A stretch of DNA of 64,000 nt from NCBI GenBank assembly GCA_016713535.1, contig JADJOY010000021.1:166021-230020 (forward strand), in the 5' to 3' direction. Position numbers and translations under genes: made by a program. Shown here in pieces: positions 16,574 through 27,974 of the stretch (the stretch's first letter is position 1; each line of letters starts with the position of its first letter). Source of the stretch: Deltaproteobacteria bacterium. Its GTDB lineage: Bacteria > JADJOY01. The notes below the pieces were generated by a model. It was not told the DNA's origin, searched no databases, and saw only the letters and a list, made by a program, of their open reading frames with translations.

Positions 16574-17833
16574 GTGTCGATCACCACCATCCGAGGCATG
16601 AGCGACGTCTTGCCCGACGAGTCGGGCCGGTGGCGCTGGGTCGAGGAGCGTGCGCGCGCGCTCTTCCACGCGTTCGGCTACGACGAGATCCGCACCCCGA
16701 TCCTCGAGCGCACCGAGCTCTTCGTGCGCTCGCTAGGCGAGAGCACCGACGTGGTCGAGAAGGAGATGTACACCTTCGCGACCGGGAGCGGAGAGAGCCT
16801 GACCCTGCGCCCCGAGGGGACGGCCTCGGTGGTGCGCTCGTTCGTGCAGCACGCGCTCGCGCAGCGCGGCCCCGCGAACCGGCTCTATTACCTGGGCCCG
16901 ATGTTTCGCCACGAGCGCCCGCAGAAGGGCCGCTCGCGCCAGTTCCACCAGATCGGCGCCGAGGTGCTCGGCGCCGGGTCGCCGGAAGCGGACGTCGAGA
17001 TCATCGCCATGTTGTGGGCGTTCCTCGGCGAGATCGGCGTCGACGGCATCCAGCTCGAGCTCACCAGCCTCGGCGACGCCGCGTGCCGGCCCGCCTACCT
17101 CGAGCGGCTGCGCAACTTCGCCGAGTCGCGCGTGGGCGAGCTGTGCGAGAACTGCACCCGCCGCCGCCTCACCAACCCGCTGCGCATCCTCGATTGCAAG
17201 GTCGAGGGCTGCCGCAAGGCGCTCGCCGACGCACCGCTGATGACCGAGCACCTGTGCGAGCCGTGTCGCACCCATCACGGCGGCGTCGAGCGTCTGCTCG
17301 CGGCCCTCGGCATCCCGTTCGTCGCGAACCCGCGGATCGTGCGCGGTCTCGACTACTACGTGCGCACGGCGTTCGAGGTCACCACCGACCGCCTCGGCGC
17401 GCAGAACGCGGTCGCCGGCGGGGGGCGATACGACGGGCTGATCGCGAGCTTCGGCGGTCCGGACGCGCCGGGCGTCGGCTTCGCGATGGGGCTCGAGCGC
17501 GTGCTGGAGCTCGCGGCACCCACCCCCGCGGCGGCGCCGCCGGTCTTCCTCGCCAGCCACGGCGACGAGTCCCGCCGCGCGGCGTTCGGGCTCGCGCACC
17601 GGCTGCGTCTCGGGGGCGTGCGCGTCGAGACCAGCCTCGAGCCGACCAGCATGAAGAGCCAGATGCGCCGCGCGCAGAAGCTCGGCTGCGCCACGGTGCT
17701 GATGATCGGCGAGAGCGAGCTCGCCGCCGGCACGGTTCGCATCAAGGACATGACGAGCGGCGCCGAGGAAGACGCCGCGCGCGACGTCGACGCGTTGCTC
17801 GCGCGGCTCGCCCGCGCGCCGAGCGGCGCCTGA
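16574..17833 (+). CDS. hisS: Histidyl-tRNA synthetase
   Basis: A 419-aa class II aminoacyl-tRNA synthetase from a GTG start (MSITTIRGMSDVLPDE). Class II motif 2 (YYLGPMFRHERPQKGRSRQFHQIGAEVLG) and the histidine-specific signature GLDYYVRTAFEV and GGGRYDGL are intact. The C-terminal anticodon-binding domain follows (VETSLEPTSMKSQMRRAQKLG). It lies 58 bases upstream of aspS, a common hisS-aspS pairing. Confidence 0.97.
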   Translation: MSITTIRGMSDVLPDESGRWRWVEERARALFHAFGYDEIRTPILERTELFVRSLGESTDVVEKEMYTFATGSGESLTLRPEGTASVVRSFVQHALAQRGPANRLYYLGPMFRHERPQKGRSRQFHQIGAEVLGAGSPEADVEIIAMLWAFLGEIGVDGIQLELTSLGDAACRPAYLERLRNFAESRVGELCENCTRRRLTNPLRILDCKVEGCRKALADAPLMTEHLCEPCRTHHGGVERLLAALGIPFVANPRIVRGLDYYVRTAFEVTTDRLGAQNAVAGGGRYDGLIASFGGPDAPGVGFAMGLERVLELAAPTPAAAPPVFLASHGDESRRAAFGLAHRLRLGGVRVETSLEPTSMKSQMRRAQKLGCATVLMIGESELAAGTVRIKDMTSGAEEDAARDVDALLARLARAPSGA

Positions 17834-17891
17834 GCGCGCCCGATCGAGAGCCCGTCTGCGTAGGTGAGCTCGTAGCACCGAGGATCCCGGA

Positions 17892-19742
17892 ATGACCGAG
17901 ACCGCCACACCCGTCGCATCGCCGGGCTCCAAGGTGCCGCTGCCCATCGGCACCACGCCCTACCGGACCCACCACCTGGGAGAGCTGCGCGATACGGACG
18001 ACGGGCGCAACGTGGTGCTCTCCGGCTGGGTGCACCGTGTGCGCGACCACGGCGGGGTGGTGTTCGCCGACCTCCGCGACCGCCAGGGGATCACCCAGGT
18101 GGTGTTCCAGCCCGACACCGACGCCGAGGCGCACCGTACCGCGGAGTCGCTCAAGGACGAGTTCGTGGTGCGGATCGAGGGCACGGTGCGCAAGCGTCCG
18201 GCCGAGATGGTGAACTCGAAGCTCGCCACCGGCGCGATCGAGATCGTCGGCCACAAGGTCGAGATCCTGAACCGCGCCCGGACGCTGCCGTTCGCGATCG
18301 AGGACGAGAGCAGCGCCGGCGAGGCGCTCAGGCTCCAGTACCGCTTCCTCGACCTGCGCCGCCCGGTGATGCGCGACAACATCATCCTGCGCCACCGCTT
18401 GGCGCAGGAGATGCGCCGCCGCCTCGACGCGTGGGGCTTCCTCGAGATCGAGACGCCGATGCTCACGAAGTCCACCCCCGAAGGGGCGCGCGACTTCCTG
18501 GTGCCGAGCCGGCTCGCGCCGGGGAAGTTCTTCGCGCTGCCGCAGTCGCCGCAGATCTTCAAGCAGGTGCTGATGGTGTCGGGGCTCGACCGCTACTACC
18601 AGATCGTGCGCTGCTTCCGCGACGAGGACCTGCGCGCCGACCGCCAGCCCGAGTTCACCCAGGTCGACCTCGAGATGTCGTTCGCGGGCGCCGACGCGGT
18701 GATGGAGGTGGTGGAGGACGTGGTCGCGAGCGCGATCCGCGTGGGGCGCGACGTCGAGGTGAAGCGCCCGTTCCACCGCATGACCTACGCCGAGGCGATG
18801 AGCCGGTTCGGCTCCGACAAGCCGGACGTGCGCTTCGGTCTCGAGCTGCGCGAGGTCACCGCCGCCGCCGGCCGCTCCGAGATGAAGGTGTTCCTCGAGG
18901 TGGTGAAGGGTGGGGGCGTGGTGATCGGCATGCGCGTGCCCGGTGGCGCCGCGTTCAGCCGCACCGAGATGGACGCGCTCTCCGCGGTCGCGGTGTCGTT
19001 CGGCGCCAAGGGGCTGGGCTGGATCAAGAAGCAGCAGGGGGCGTGGACGGGGCAGATCGCCAAGTTCTTCCCCGACGCGGTGCGCGCCGAGATCGACCAG
19101 AGCCTCGAGATGGGCGAAGGCGACCTCGCGGTGTTCGTCGCTGGCGCGAAGCGGGCCTCGCAAGAGATCCTGGGCCGGCTGCGGCTCCACCTCGGCGAGC
19201 AGATGAAGCTGATCCCGCAGGACGAGCTCGCGCTCTTGTGGGTGACCGAGTTCCCGCTCCTCGACTTCGACGCCGAGGCGCGCCGCTGGGTCGCGATGCA
19301 CCACCCGTTCACCTCGCCCCTCGACGAAGACGTGCCGCTCCTCGACACCGACCCCGGCGCCGCGCGCTCCGACGCCTACGACCTGGTGCTCAACGGCAGC
19401 GAGGTGGGCGGCGGCAGCGTCCGTATCCACGCCGAGCCGGTGCAGGAGCGCATGTTCGAGCTGCTCGGCATCGGCGCCGAGGAGGCGCGCGAGAAGTTCG
19501 GCTTCCTCCTCGACGCGCTGAGCTTCGGCGCGCCGCCCCACGCCGGTCTCGCCATCGGCCTCGATCGGCTGGTGACGATCCTCGCCGGTGCGCAGTCGAT
19601 TCGCGACGTGATCGCGTTCCCCAAGACCCAGAAGGGGGCGTGCCCGCTGAGCGGAGCGCCGGCCGAGGTGGCCGACGCCCAGCTCCGGGAATTGAATATT
19701 CGCCTGGCCCGAACCGCCCCAACGGACGGGGGGAACAAGTGA
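17892..19742 (+). CDS. aspS: Aspartyl-tRNA synthetase
   Basis: A 616-aa bacterial-type AspRS. The N-terminal OB fold (VVLSGWVHRVRDHGGVVFADLRDRQG) is followed by the class II catalytic domain with motif 2 (YQIVRCFRDEDLRADRQPEFTQVDLE) and motif 3 (GLAIGLDRLVTIL). The bacterial GAD insertion domain is present in the middle. The TGA stop overlaps the ATG of the downstream LysM lipoprotein by one base, so both are likely co-translated. Whether it is discriminating or also charges tRNA-Asn cannot be told here. Confidence 0.97.
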   Translation: MTETATPVASPGSKVPLPIGTTPYRTHHLGELRDTDDGRNVVLSGWVHRVRDHGGVVFADLRDRQGITQVVFQPDTDAEAHRTAESLKDEFVVRIEGTVRKRPAEMVNSKLATGAIEIVGHKVEILNRARTLPFAIEDESSAGEALRLQYRFLDLRRPVMRDNIILRHRLAQEMRRRLDAWGFLEIETPMLTKSTPEGARDFLVPSRLAPGKFFALPQSPQIFKQVLMVSGLDRYYQIVRCFRDEDLRADRQPEFTQVDLEMSFAGADAVMEVVEDVVASAIRVGRDVEVKRPFHRMTYAEAMSRFGSDKPDVRFGLELREVTAAAGRSEMKVFLEVVKGGGVVIGMRVPGGAAFSRTEMDALSAVAVSFGAKGLGWIKKQQGAWTGQIAKFFPDAVRAEIDQSLEMGEGDLAVFVAGAKRASQEILGRLRLHLGEQMKLIPQDELALLWVTEFPLLDFDAEARRWVAMHHPFTSPLDEDVPLLDTDPGAARSDAYDLVLNGSEVGGGSVRIHAEPVQERMFELLGIGAEEAREKFGFLLDALSFGAPPHAGLAIGLDRLVTILAGAQSIRDVIAFPKTQKGACPLSGAPAEVADAQLRELNIRLARTAPTDGGNK

Positions 19743-20936
19743 TGAAGCTCGACCATCGGCGGCTCGCGGCCGCCGCGTTGCTGGTGGGGGCGTGCGCGCA
19801 CCCGCCGCTCGCCGAGCTCGACGCCGCTTGGCGCGCGTACCAGACCGCGTCGAGCGCGGGCGCCGCAGAGAAGTCGCCGGATCGCTTCCAGGAAGCGGGC
19901 GCCGCACTCGTCGAGGGGCAGGACTTCATCGACCAGGGCAACTTCGACGAGGCCCGCGAGTCGCTCAAGAAGGCTCGCCGGCTCGCCGACGCCGCCTCGG
20001 GTGGCCAGAGCGCGCCGCGTGACGAAGGCCTCGCCGAGCCACGCTCCGACGCCGGCTTCACCGACGCCCCGACCTCGAACGAGGGCGTCCAGCTCTCGCC
20101 GCTCGTGAAGCCCGGCGGCGCGGCCAGGTCGGTGCCGGAGGCCCCGGCGGTTGCCGAGCCGGCCGCACCGAGCATCCCGAGCACTCCGAGCGTTCCGCCA
20201 CCACCGCCGCCCGCACCACCCGCGGCGGCGCCCAGCGCCGCGGTCCCGTCCACGATGGTCGACGGCGCGTTGCCGGAGCGGATCGAAGCACCGGCCTCGG
20301 ACGCGGCGCTCGACGAGCGCGAGTTCGCCCCGGGCGACGGCTCGACGCGCTCGGCGCCCACCCCCGAGGACACCGCGCGCGCCATCCGCGAGGAGCGCGA
20401 GCGCCTGAAGCGCGCCGCCGACGAGCGCGCCGCGACGGCGCCGGCCCCGAGCCGGCCCGGCCCCCGAGCCGGCCCCGGTTCCCGAGCCCGCGCCGGAGCC
20501 CGAGGAGCGCGCCGCGCCACCGGCGACACCCGCCGCTCCCGCCGGCGCGCGCACGTACGTGGTGAAGAAGGGCGAGACCCTCTACGAGATCGCCCGCGCG
20601 CAGTACAAGAGCGAGACCGCCTGGAAGGCGATCTACGAAGCCAATCGCGACCGCCTGCAGAACCCGGGCGACGTCCGCGCCGGCATGAAGCTGGTCCTGC
20701 CGCCGGCCTCGGCGGTGGCCGCAGGGGCCAGCGAGACCGCCCCCGCCGCGAAGAGCGCCGCCCAGACCTACACCGTGCGCAAGGGCGAGAACCTGCACAC
20801 GATCGCCGACAAGATGTACGGCAGCCAGTCCTACTGGACCCTCATCCGGGACGCCAACAAGGACAAGCTCACCGACGTCGACGAGGTGCGCGCCGGCACC
20901 AAGCTGGTGCTGCCGCCCAAGCCCGGAAGCCGCTGA
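19742..20936 (+). CDS. LysM lipoprotein (one frameshift)
   Basis: The N-terminal part reads MKLDHRRLAAAALLVGAC, a lipoprotein signal with lipobox VGAC, then a helical repeat-like stretch and a long Pro/Ala/Glu-rich linker. The frame must shift by one base in the C-rich run near 20450-20465. After that, two LysM domains follow: YVVKKGETLYEIARAQY...GMKLVLP and YTVRKGENLHTIADKMYG...GTKLVLP. LysM binds peptidoglycan, so this is probably an outer-membrane lipoprotein tethered to the cell wall. The coding character is continuous across the break, so an assembly indel is likely. It is translationally coupled to aspS. Confidence 0.75.
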
Positions 20937-20970
20937 AAAAAAGGCGCCGCGACCCCTCCTCGGCGCCTTG
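20933..20970. terminator. Intrinsic terminator (possibly bidirectional)
   Basis: Inverted arms AAGGCGCC and GGCGCCTT (20941-20948 and 20962-20969) enclose a 13-nt loop just after the LysM gene. A run of A's precedes the stem, giving a U-tract on the minus strand; the plus-strand U-tract is weak. Confidence 0.55.
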
Positions 20971-20996
20971 ACACACCTCCGGTAGGTCCATACCCT
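20968..20996 (+). promoter_or_regulatory. Predicted sigma70-like promoter upstream of mdh
   Basis: A TTGACA box at 20968-20973, a 17-base spacer and TACCCT at 20991-20996. It lies about 190 bases upstream of mdh, right after the terminator. The -35 is a perfect match; the -10 is weak. Confidence 0.35.
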
Positions 20997-21075
20997 TTCG
21001 CCCCCCACGGCGCGTCAGCGCCCCAAAAATCAAGCCGGGACATCCACTCGGAAGTCGGAACGAGCACGGGGCTGA

Positions 21076-22122
<1,047 letters not shown>

Positions 22123-22156
22123 CTCGACCCGGCGCCGACATCGAGAGGGGAGAACG

Positions 22157-23328
22157 ATGAACGTTCACGAGTACCAGGCGAAAGAGCTGTTGAGCCGCTA
22201 CGGCGTCGCCGTGCCGGCCGGCAAGGTGGCGTCGTCACCGGAGGGCGCCGAGGCCATCGCCAAGGACCTGGGCGGCAGCCGCTTCGTGGTCAAGGCGCAG
22301 ATCCACGCCGGCGGCCGCGGCAAGGGCGGCGGCGTGAAGCTCGGCAACGGCCCCGCGGAGGTTCGTCGGCTGGCGAGCGAGATCCTCGGCATGCAGCTCG
22401 TCACGCACCAGACCGGACCGGAGGGGAAGCTGGTCCAGAAGGTGCTGATCGAGGAAGGCTGCGACATCGCCCGCGAGTGCTACCTGGGCGTGGTCGTGGA
22501 CCGGATGCTGAGGCGCCCGGTGGTGATGGCCTCCACCGAGGGCGGCGTCGAGATCGAGAAGGTCGCCGCCGAGACCCCCGAGAAGATCCTCAAGGAAGTG
22601 ATCGATCCGGCGGTGGGCCTGCAGCCGTTCCAGGCGCGCAAGCTCGCCTTCGGGCTGGGCCTGAGCGGCCCCAGCGTGAACAAGATGGCGAAGTTCCTCG
22701 ACGGGCTCTACAAGCTCTTCGTCGACAAGGACTGCTCGCTGGTCGAGATCAACCCGCTGGTGGTGACGTCGACGGGTGACCTGCTCGCCCTCGACGCCAA
22801 GTTCAACTTCGACGACAACGCGCTCTTCCGCCACCCGGACATCGAGAAGCTCCGCGATCCGGACGAGGAGGACCCGCGCGAGCGCGAGGCCAAGAAGTTC
22901 GACCTCTCGTACATCGCGCTCGACGGCAACATCGGCTGCATGGTGAACGGCGCGGGGCTCGCGATGGCCACCATGGACGCCATCCAGCTCTACGGCGGCA
23001 CGCCGGCCAACTTCCTCGACGTGGGCGGCGGCGCCGACACCGCGAAGATCCGCGAGGCGTTCAAGCTGATCCTCGCCGACAGCTCGGTGAAGGCCGTGCT
23101 CGTCAACATCTTCGGCGGCATCCTGAAGTGCGACGTGCTCGCCAAGGGCATCGTCGAGGCGGGCAACGAGGTGCACCTCTCGGTGCCGCTGGTGGTGCGG
23201 ATGGAGGGGACCAACGTCGAGGACGGCAAGCGCATCCTCGCGGAATCGAACCTTCGCGTGATCGCGGCGAAGGACATCCAGGACGCGGCGCAGCAGGTGA
23301 TCGCCGCGGCCAAGGCGGGAGGTGCGTC

Positions 23329-23332
<4 letters not shown>
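22157..23332 (+). CDS. sucC: Succinyl-CoA synthetase beta subunit
   Basis: A 391-aa ADP-forming subunit with an ATP-grasp fold ([38 protein letters not shown]). The C-terminal CoA-ligase region contains [11 protein letters not shown] and [12 protein letters not shown]. It partners SucD to convert succinyl-CoA to succinate with substrate-level phosphorylation. A strong ribosome site (GAGAGGGGAG) lies before the ATG, 34 bases after mdh. It overlaps sucD as GTGA. Confidence 0.97.
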
Positions 23333-24208
<876 letters not shown>

Positions 24209-24234
24209 GCCAGATCATCCCCGATCGTCCGAGA

Positions 24235-24265
24235 GGGCGGCCGCATCCGCGGCCGCCCTTTCTTT
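24235..24265 (+). terminator. Rho-independent terminator of mdh-sucCD
   Basis: A perfect 10-bp GC stem (GGGCGGCCGC / GCGGCCGCCC) with a 4-base ATCC loop, followed by TTTCTTT, 26 bases after the sucD stop. Confidence 0.9.
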
Positions 24266-24534
24266 CGTTGGGGCGTCGCTTCAGGGCACGGGGCCTTCGC
24301 CGCCGCCGACCGCGTGGGTGTTCGGGGGCGGCCGCGACGGAGCGCGGCCCTCCACCGCAGACGGTCGGGCACGGAATCGTAGGGGCGGGCGTGAGCCCGC
24401 CCGGGATCGGGACCGATCGGCCACGCTCGTGTCCGTTCCGCGGCCGCGACGGAGCGCGGCCCTCCACCCAGGACCGATCGGCCTGGAGGGCCGCGATCCT
24501 TCGCGGCCGGGGTCGTCGATGGACCCCGCCCGCG
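24266..24534. repeat. Cluster of family-A and family-B palindromic repeats
   Basis: A 270-base gene-free stretch. Family A (GGCCGCGACGGAGCGCGGCC followed by CTCCA) occurs at 24330-24354 and 24442-24466, and inverted at 24484-24508. Family B (GTAGGGGCGGGC gtga GCCCGCCCGGG) occurs at 24379-24411. The repeats lie between converging genes. Confidence 0.6.
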
Positions 24535-24963
24535 CTACGGGCTCGCTTCGGCCGTCGGCGCCACTGGCTCTGGGGCGGTGCCTTCGGCGGCGGCGATGCG
24601 GCGGTTGACCCGCTCGAGCCCGCGCAGCGCCCAAACCGAGAGCAACACCTCTTCGTTGTTCTCTTCGACCCGCCGGTCCTTGGCGCGGGTCGCCGCGCGC
24701 CGGTACCAGTTCCGCGCGGTGTGATCGTCGGCGCGGTTCTCGGCGAGCGCGCCGAGCTGGTACGCGGCGAGCGCGTTCTGCGGGTCGGCCTCGATCGCCT
24801 TGCGGAGCTCGCCCTCGGCACCCGCGACGTCACCGCTCTCCGCGAGCGCCATCCCCTGTTGCGTCAGCTCCTCGGAGAGCGGCGTACACCCGACCGCCAG
24901 CAGCGCCGCCAGGAGCGCCGCCCCGCCGATCGCCCCGGCGCCCGCCTGCTTCACGGCTTGCAC
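24535..24963 (-). CDS. TPR lipoprotein
   Basis: A 142-aa protein from a GTG at 24963. The N-terminus is a lipoprotein signal (GGAALLAALLAVGC). Residues about 30-110 form at least two tetratricopeptide repeats (EELTQQGMALAESGDVAGAEGELRKAIEADPQNALAAYQLGAL and following). It probably acts as a periplasmic scaffold. Its start overlaps the 3' end of the beta-helix lipoprotein gene by 13 bases, so the two are likely co-expressed. Specific function unknown. Confidence 0.75.
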   Translation of the reverse strand: MQAVKQAGAGAIGGAALLAALLAVGCTPLSEELTQQGMALAESGDVAGAEGELRKAIEADPQNALAAYQLGALAENRADDHTARNWYRRAATRAKDRRVEENNEEVLLSVWALRGLERVNRRIAAAEGTAPEPVAPTAEASP

Positions 24964-26990
24964 GACGCCGGGCAGTTGGGATCCACGTCCCCCAGGTCGT
25001 TCCCCGCGATCGCGTTGCCGCCCGCCGGGCAGCTCGCGAGCGCCGCCGGCTCGCAGGCGACGCCGTACCCACCGTTGTCGCGCAGCGAGTTGCGCTCGCC
25101 GCCGCTGCCGCCGATCGTCGCGTTGGCGCCGTGCGCCACCTGCACACCCGAGCCCGGGTTCTGGCTCACCTCGCTGCCGACGATCTTGTAGACCTCGCGC
25201 GTGTGCGTGCCCGCGTTCGCGATCAGGATCACGCCAGGCAGGGGCGCGTCGCCGCCGTTGCGGGTGATCTTGGTGCCCGACACCGTGAAGTGGTCGATCG
25301 CCTCGTCGATCACGCCGAGCACCCCGAAGTCGCCGTTGCCCGACACCGTCGACGAATCCAGCACCGTGCTCTGCCCGCGCCCGTCGCCCTCCATCACCAC
25401 GCCGAAGCCGATGTCGCCGTTCTGCGTCACCGAGATCCCGCTCGCGAGCAGCTCGCCGCCGGCCACGAGCACGCCGTTGCCGCGATTCTGGGTGACCGTC
25501 GAGGCGGTGAGGGTGAGCGTCGAGCCGGTGCCCACGAGGAGCCCGTCCTGGTTGCGCACCAGCGCGACGCGCTCGGCGCGCGACTGGCCGCCGCCGACCA
25601 CGATCAGACCCGCCTCGCCGCTGCCGCCGATGGTGAGGTCGCGGATCGCGATGTCGTCCGACTGCACGATCCCGAACGCCGGGTCGCCGCTCGCTCCGCC
25701 GCTGCCGTCGATGATGGTGCTGCCGGCGCCCGCGCCCTGGAACGTGATCGAGCGCAGGCTCGGCACGATCACCGTCTCGCGGTAGCTGCCCTCGGCGATC
25801 TTCACCGTGTAGCCCGGCCGCGCGCGCACCGCGGCGTAGCCCACCGACGAGAACGGGTGCAGCGACGAGCCGTCCTGGGTGGCGGCGCTGGCGGCGTCGG
25901 CGCTCACGTAGAGCGTGGTGTCGTAGAGGTAGCCGTTGCCAACCGTGGTGCGTCCGCCGTCCGGGTTGGCGACGGTGATGTCGAGCGTGCGCGGGCCGTC
26001 GGTGGGCGGCGAGAAGCAGATGATCTTGCCCGAGCCCTCGAACTGGGTCGCGACCGGCTTGTCGCCGAAGTAGACCGCGCCACCCTTCTGGAAGTCGCGG
26101 CCGAGGATGGTGATCTGGGTGCCGCCGATCGAGGGACCCTGGTCGGGCGAGATCGAATCCACCCTGGGCTGGCTGCGTTCATCGGGGCCGGGGCCTGGGC
26201 CGGGGCCGGGGGGCGGCTCGGTCGACGGCTTCTGCACCTCGATGCTCACCGAGGCGGTGGTGCCGTTCCCGCCGGGGTCGACGGCGAGCAGTGTGATGCG
26301 ATGGATGCCGAGCGAGAGCCCCACGGTCTGGAACCCGACGCTGCCGTCGGCCTTGGGCGGGTCGATGTTGATCGGGCCCTGGATGTCACTGCTCCACAGC
26401 ACCCGGACCTGCGTGACGTCGTCGTCGGTGTCCGCGACGGAGCCGCTGAACACCACGAGCTGTCCCTGCACGAACGTCTGGCCGTCGCTCGGGCTCGTGA
26501 CCGTGACGCTCGGCGGCGAGCCCTCGGTGGGCGGCGGCGGAGTGGTGGAGCCGATCTCGACCGTCACCTCGACCGAGGTGGCGGACGCCAGATCGACGCG
26601 GGTGGCGGCGCGGTAGATCGACGCACCGCTCGCGTCCATGCCCTCGCCGGTGAAGGGGAGCTGGCTGCCGGCCGGCACCTGGAGCGTGGTCTGGACCGGG
26701 AAGCTCGTGACGTCTTTCACCACCGACTCGGCGAGCGCGGCGGTGCCCTCGGTGTCGAGCGCGCGGACCCGGACCTCGCGGATGTCGGCCGGCTTCACGT
26801 CGCCGAAGGGCGCGAGGGTGAGCGTGACCTTGGCCCCGGGCTCGGGCTCGGGGTTCGGAGTCGGGTCGGGGTTGCCCGACGAGCTACTCCCGCCGCCGTC
26901 CGAGCAGCCGGCCAGCACGGCCAGCGCCAGGAGGAATGCACCGAAGATGCTGGGCTTGCGGCGGTAGACGACTTGCCTGGTGCTCGGCAT
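24951..26990 (-). CDS. Right-handed beta-helix lipoprotein with IPT/TIG domain
   Basis: A 679-aa surface lipoprotein starting at ATG 26990, with AGGAG seven bases upstream. Signal and lipobox: FGAFLLALAVLAGC. An Ig-like region follows, then an IPT/TIG domain (PRVDSISPDQGPSIGGTQITILGRDF, near residue 270). The C-terminal 300 residues are Gly/Asn/Thr-rich parallel beta-helix repeats of the DUF1565/pectate-lyase-like type (NRGNGVLVAGGELLASGISVTQNGDIGFGV). It begins the segment with DGSSLHPFSSVGYAAVRARPGYTVKIAEGSY, typical of DUF1565. Probably outer-membrane exposed; carbohydrate binding or lysis is possible but no catalytic site is seen. Confidence 0.8.
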   Translation of the reverse strand: MPSTRQVVYRRKPSIFGAFLLALAVLAGCSDGGGSSSSGNPDPTPNPEPEPGAKVTLTLAPFGDVKPADIREVRVRALDTEGTAALAESVVKDVTSFPVQTTLQVPAGSQLPFTGEGMDASGASIYRAATRVDLASATSVEVTVEIGSTTPPPPTEGSPPSVTVTSPSDGQTFVQGQLVVFSGSVADTDDDVTQVRVLWSSDIQGPINIDPPKADGSVGFQTVGLSLGIHRITLLAVDPGGNGTTASVSIEVQKPSTEPPPGPGPGPGPDERSQPRVDSISPDQGPSIGGTQITILGRDFQKGGAVYFGDKPVATQFEGSGKIICFSPPTDGPRTLDITVANPDGGRTTVGNGYLYDTTLYVSADAASAATQDGSSLHPFSSVGYAAVRARPGYTVKIAEGSYRETVIVPSLRSITFQGAGAGSTIIDGSGGASGDPAFGIVQSDDIAIRDLTIGGSGEAGLIVVGGGQSRAERVALVRNQDGLLVGTGSTLTLTASTVTQNRGNGVLVAGGELLASGISVTQNGDIGFGVVMEGDGRGQSTVLDSSTVSGNGDFGVLGVIDEAIDHFTVSGTKITRNGGDAPLPGVILIANAGTHTREVYKIVGSEVSQNPGSGVQVAHGANATIGGSGGERNSLRDNGGYGVACEPAALASCPAGGNAIAGNDLGDVDPNCPASCKP

Positions 26991-27065
26991 GAACGCTCCT
27001 CGAACTGGGACGCGCCGATGGTAGCGCGAATTCGACGGTGAGGCAGCGGCGCGCGCAGCGCTTCC

Positions 27066-27095
27066 TTGACGCACGGGCGCGCCGCGCGACATAGT
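27066..27095 (+). promoter_or_regulatory. Predicted tRNA-Leu promoter
   Basis: TTGACG, an 18-base spacer, then CATAGT, ending 16 bases before the tRNA. Spacing and position fit a sigma70-type promoter. Confidence 0.4.
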
Positions 27096-27110
27096 TCGCG
27101 ATCGCCGTTC

Positions 27111-27196
27111 GCCGAGGTGGCGGAATTGGTAGACGCGCTAGGTTCAGGTCCTAGTGGGTGAAAGCCTGTAGGGGTTCGAGTCCCTCCTCGGCACCA
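27111..27196 (+). tRNA. tRNA-Leu (CAG anticodon)
   Basis: An 86-nt class II tRNA. The acceptor GCCGAGG pairs with CCTCGGC, the anticodon stem CTAGG/CCTAG encloses TTCAGGT (anticodon CAG), and a long variable arm and a T-loop GTTCGAG follow. CCA is encoded. Confidence 0.95.
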
Positions 27197-27212
27197 GTGG
27201 TAGGAAGTCCGA

Positions 27213-27240
27213 AGGGCGGCCCGAGCGGCCGCCCTTTCGC
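27213..27240 (+). terminator. Rho-independent terminator after tRNA-Leu
   Basis: Stem GGGCGGCC / GGCCGCCC (27214-27221, 27227-27234) with loop CGAGC, followed by TTTCGCGTTT. Confidence 0.8.
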
Positions 27241-27505
27241 GTTTCGGGCGGCGGTCGTACGCGCGGCCCGATTTCCCGCGGGTGACGCTCCCCTCGCGGC
27301 GCCTACGCTCCTTCCCGATCCCGGGCGGGCTAGCGCCCGCCCCTACACTCCCACGCGATCGGCAATCGGCCTGCGCATGGCCGTGCAGGGGCGAGCGTCA
27401 GCTCGCCCGGGCGTTGGCACGGCCGGTGTAGCGGTGGGCGCGAGCCCGCGAGGAACGGACGCGCGGCGCCTCCGCTTGTTTCCGATCTCGGGCTCTCCCA
27501 CGCGC
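27241..27505. repeat. Intergenic region with family-B palindromes
   Basis: No gene. Family-B palindromes (GGGCGGGC n GCCCGCCC flanked by TAC or GATCC) lie at 27314-27346, inverted relative to the 24379 copy. A diverged copy is at 27384-27411 (GGGGCGAGCgtcaGCTCGCCC). Confidence 0.5.
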
Positions 27506-27940
27506 TCACCGTGCCGCGGCGTCCACGTGCTTGCCCAGGTGGTGCTTCGCGATGCCGTGGGGATAGCCGCGGCGCACGTATTCGGTGACGTAGCCGAGGT
27601 TCTCGTAGAAGCGCGGCGCCTGGAAGCTGAAGGTCTCGACGTAGAAGTACGTGCAGCCCTTCGTGCGCGCGTCCTCGAACGCCCGGACCAGTCGCGCGCC
27701 GAGGCCCTGCCTGCGTCGAGCGTCCTCGACCCAGAGCTGCTGCAGCTCCGCGCAGCCGCCCCACCAGCGGCCCACGGCGCCGCCCACGACGGTGCCGTCG
27801 TCGGCGTGCGCGAAGCACGCGAGCGGCTCCACCTCGTGAAGTGGCGCCGCCTCGTCGTTGAACGAGCCGAGGCCGGTGTCGACGACCGCCGTCTCGTCGG
27901 GTGGGTGACCGTCGTGAACGGTCAGGCGAAAGCTCGTCAT
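27506..27940 (-). CDS. GNAT family N-acetyltransferase
   Basis: A 144-aa acetyltransferase from ATG 27940 (MTSFRLTVHDGHPP). The acetyl-CoA binding motif A is LQQLWVEDARRRQGLGARLVRAFEDAR with Q/RxxGxG (RRQGLG). Strand 5 and the C-terminal ETFSFQAPRFYENLGYVTEY are typical of the family. The substrate is unknown. It lies 34 bases after a GFA-type gene on the same strand. Confidence 0.9.
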   Translation of the reverse strand: MTSFRLTVHDGHPPDETAVVDTGLGSFNDEAAPLHEVEPLACFAHADDGTVVGGAVGRWWGGCAELQQLWVEDARRRQGLGARLVRAFEDARTKGCTYFYVETFSFQAPRFYENLGYVTEYVRRGYPHGIAKHHLGKHVDAAAR

Positions 27941-27974
27941 GGGTGGGGTGTGGGCCCGCCGGGCGCGACGATGC

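Noticed and set aside
17742-19907. Long minus-strand open frame opposite aspS
   Set aside because: The His/Glu/Arg-rich sequence mirrors the aspS codons; aspS is certain on the plus strand.
24266-24534. Possible CRISPR array, because of repeated units
   Set aside because: The repeats are palindromes in both orientations with irregular spacing and no unique spacers of equal length; no cas genes are present.
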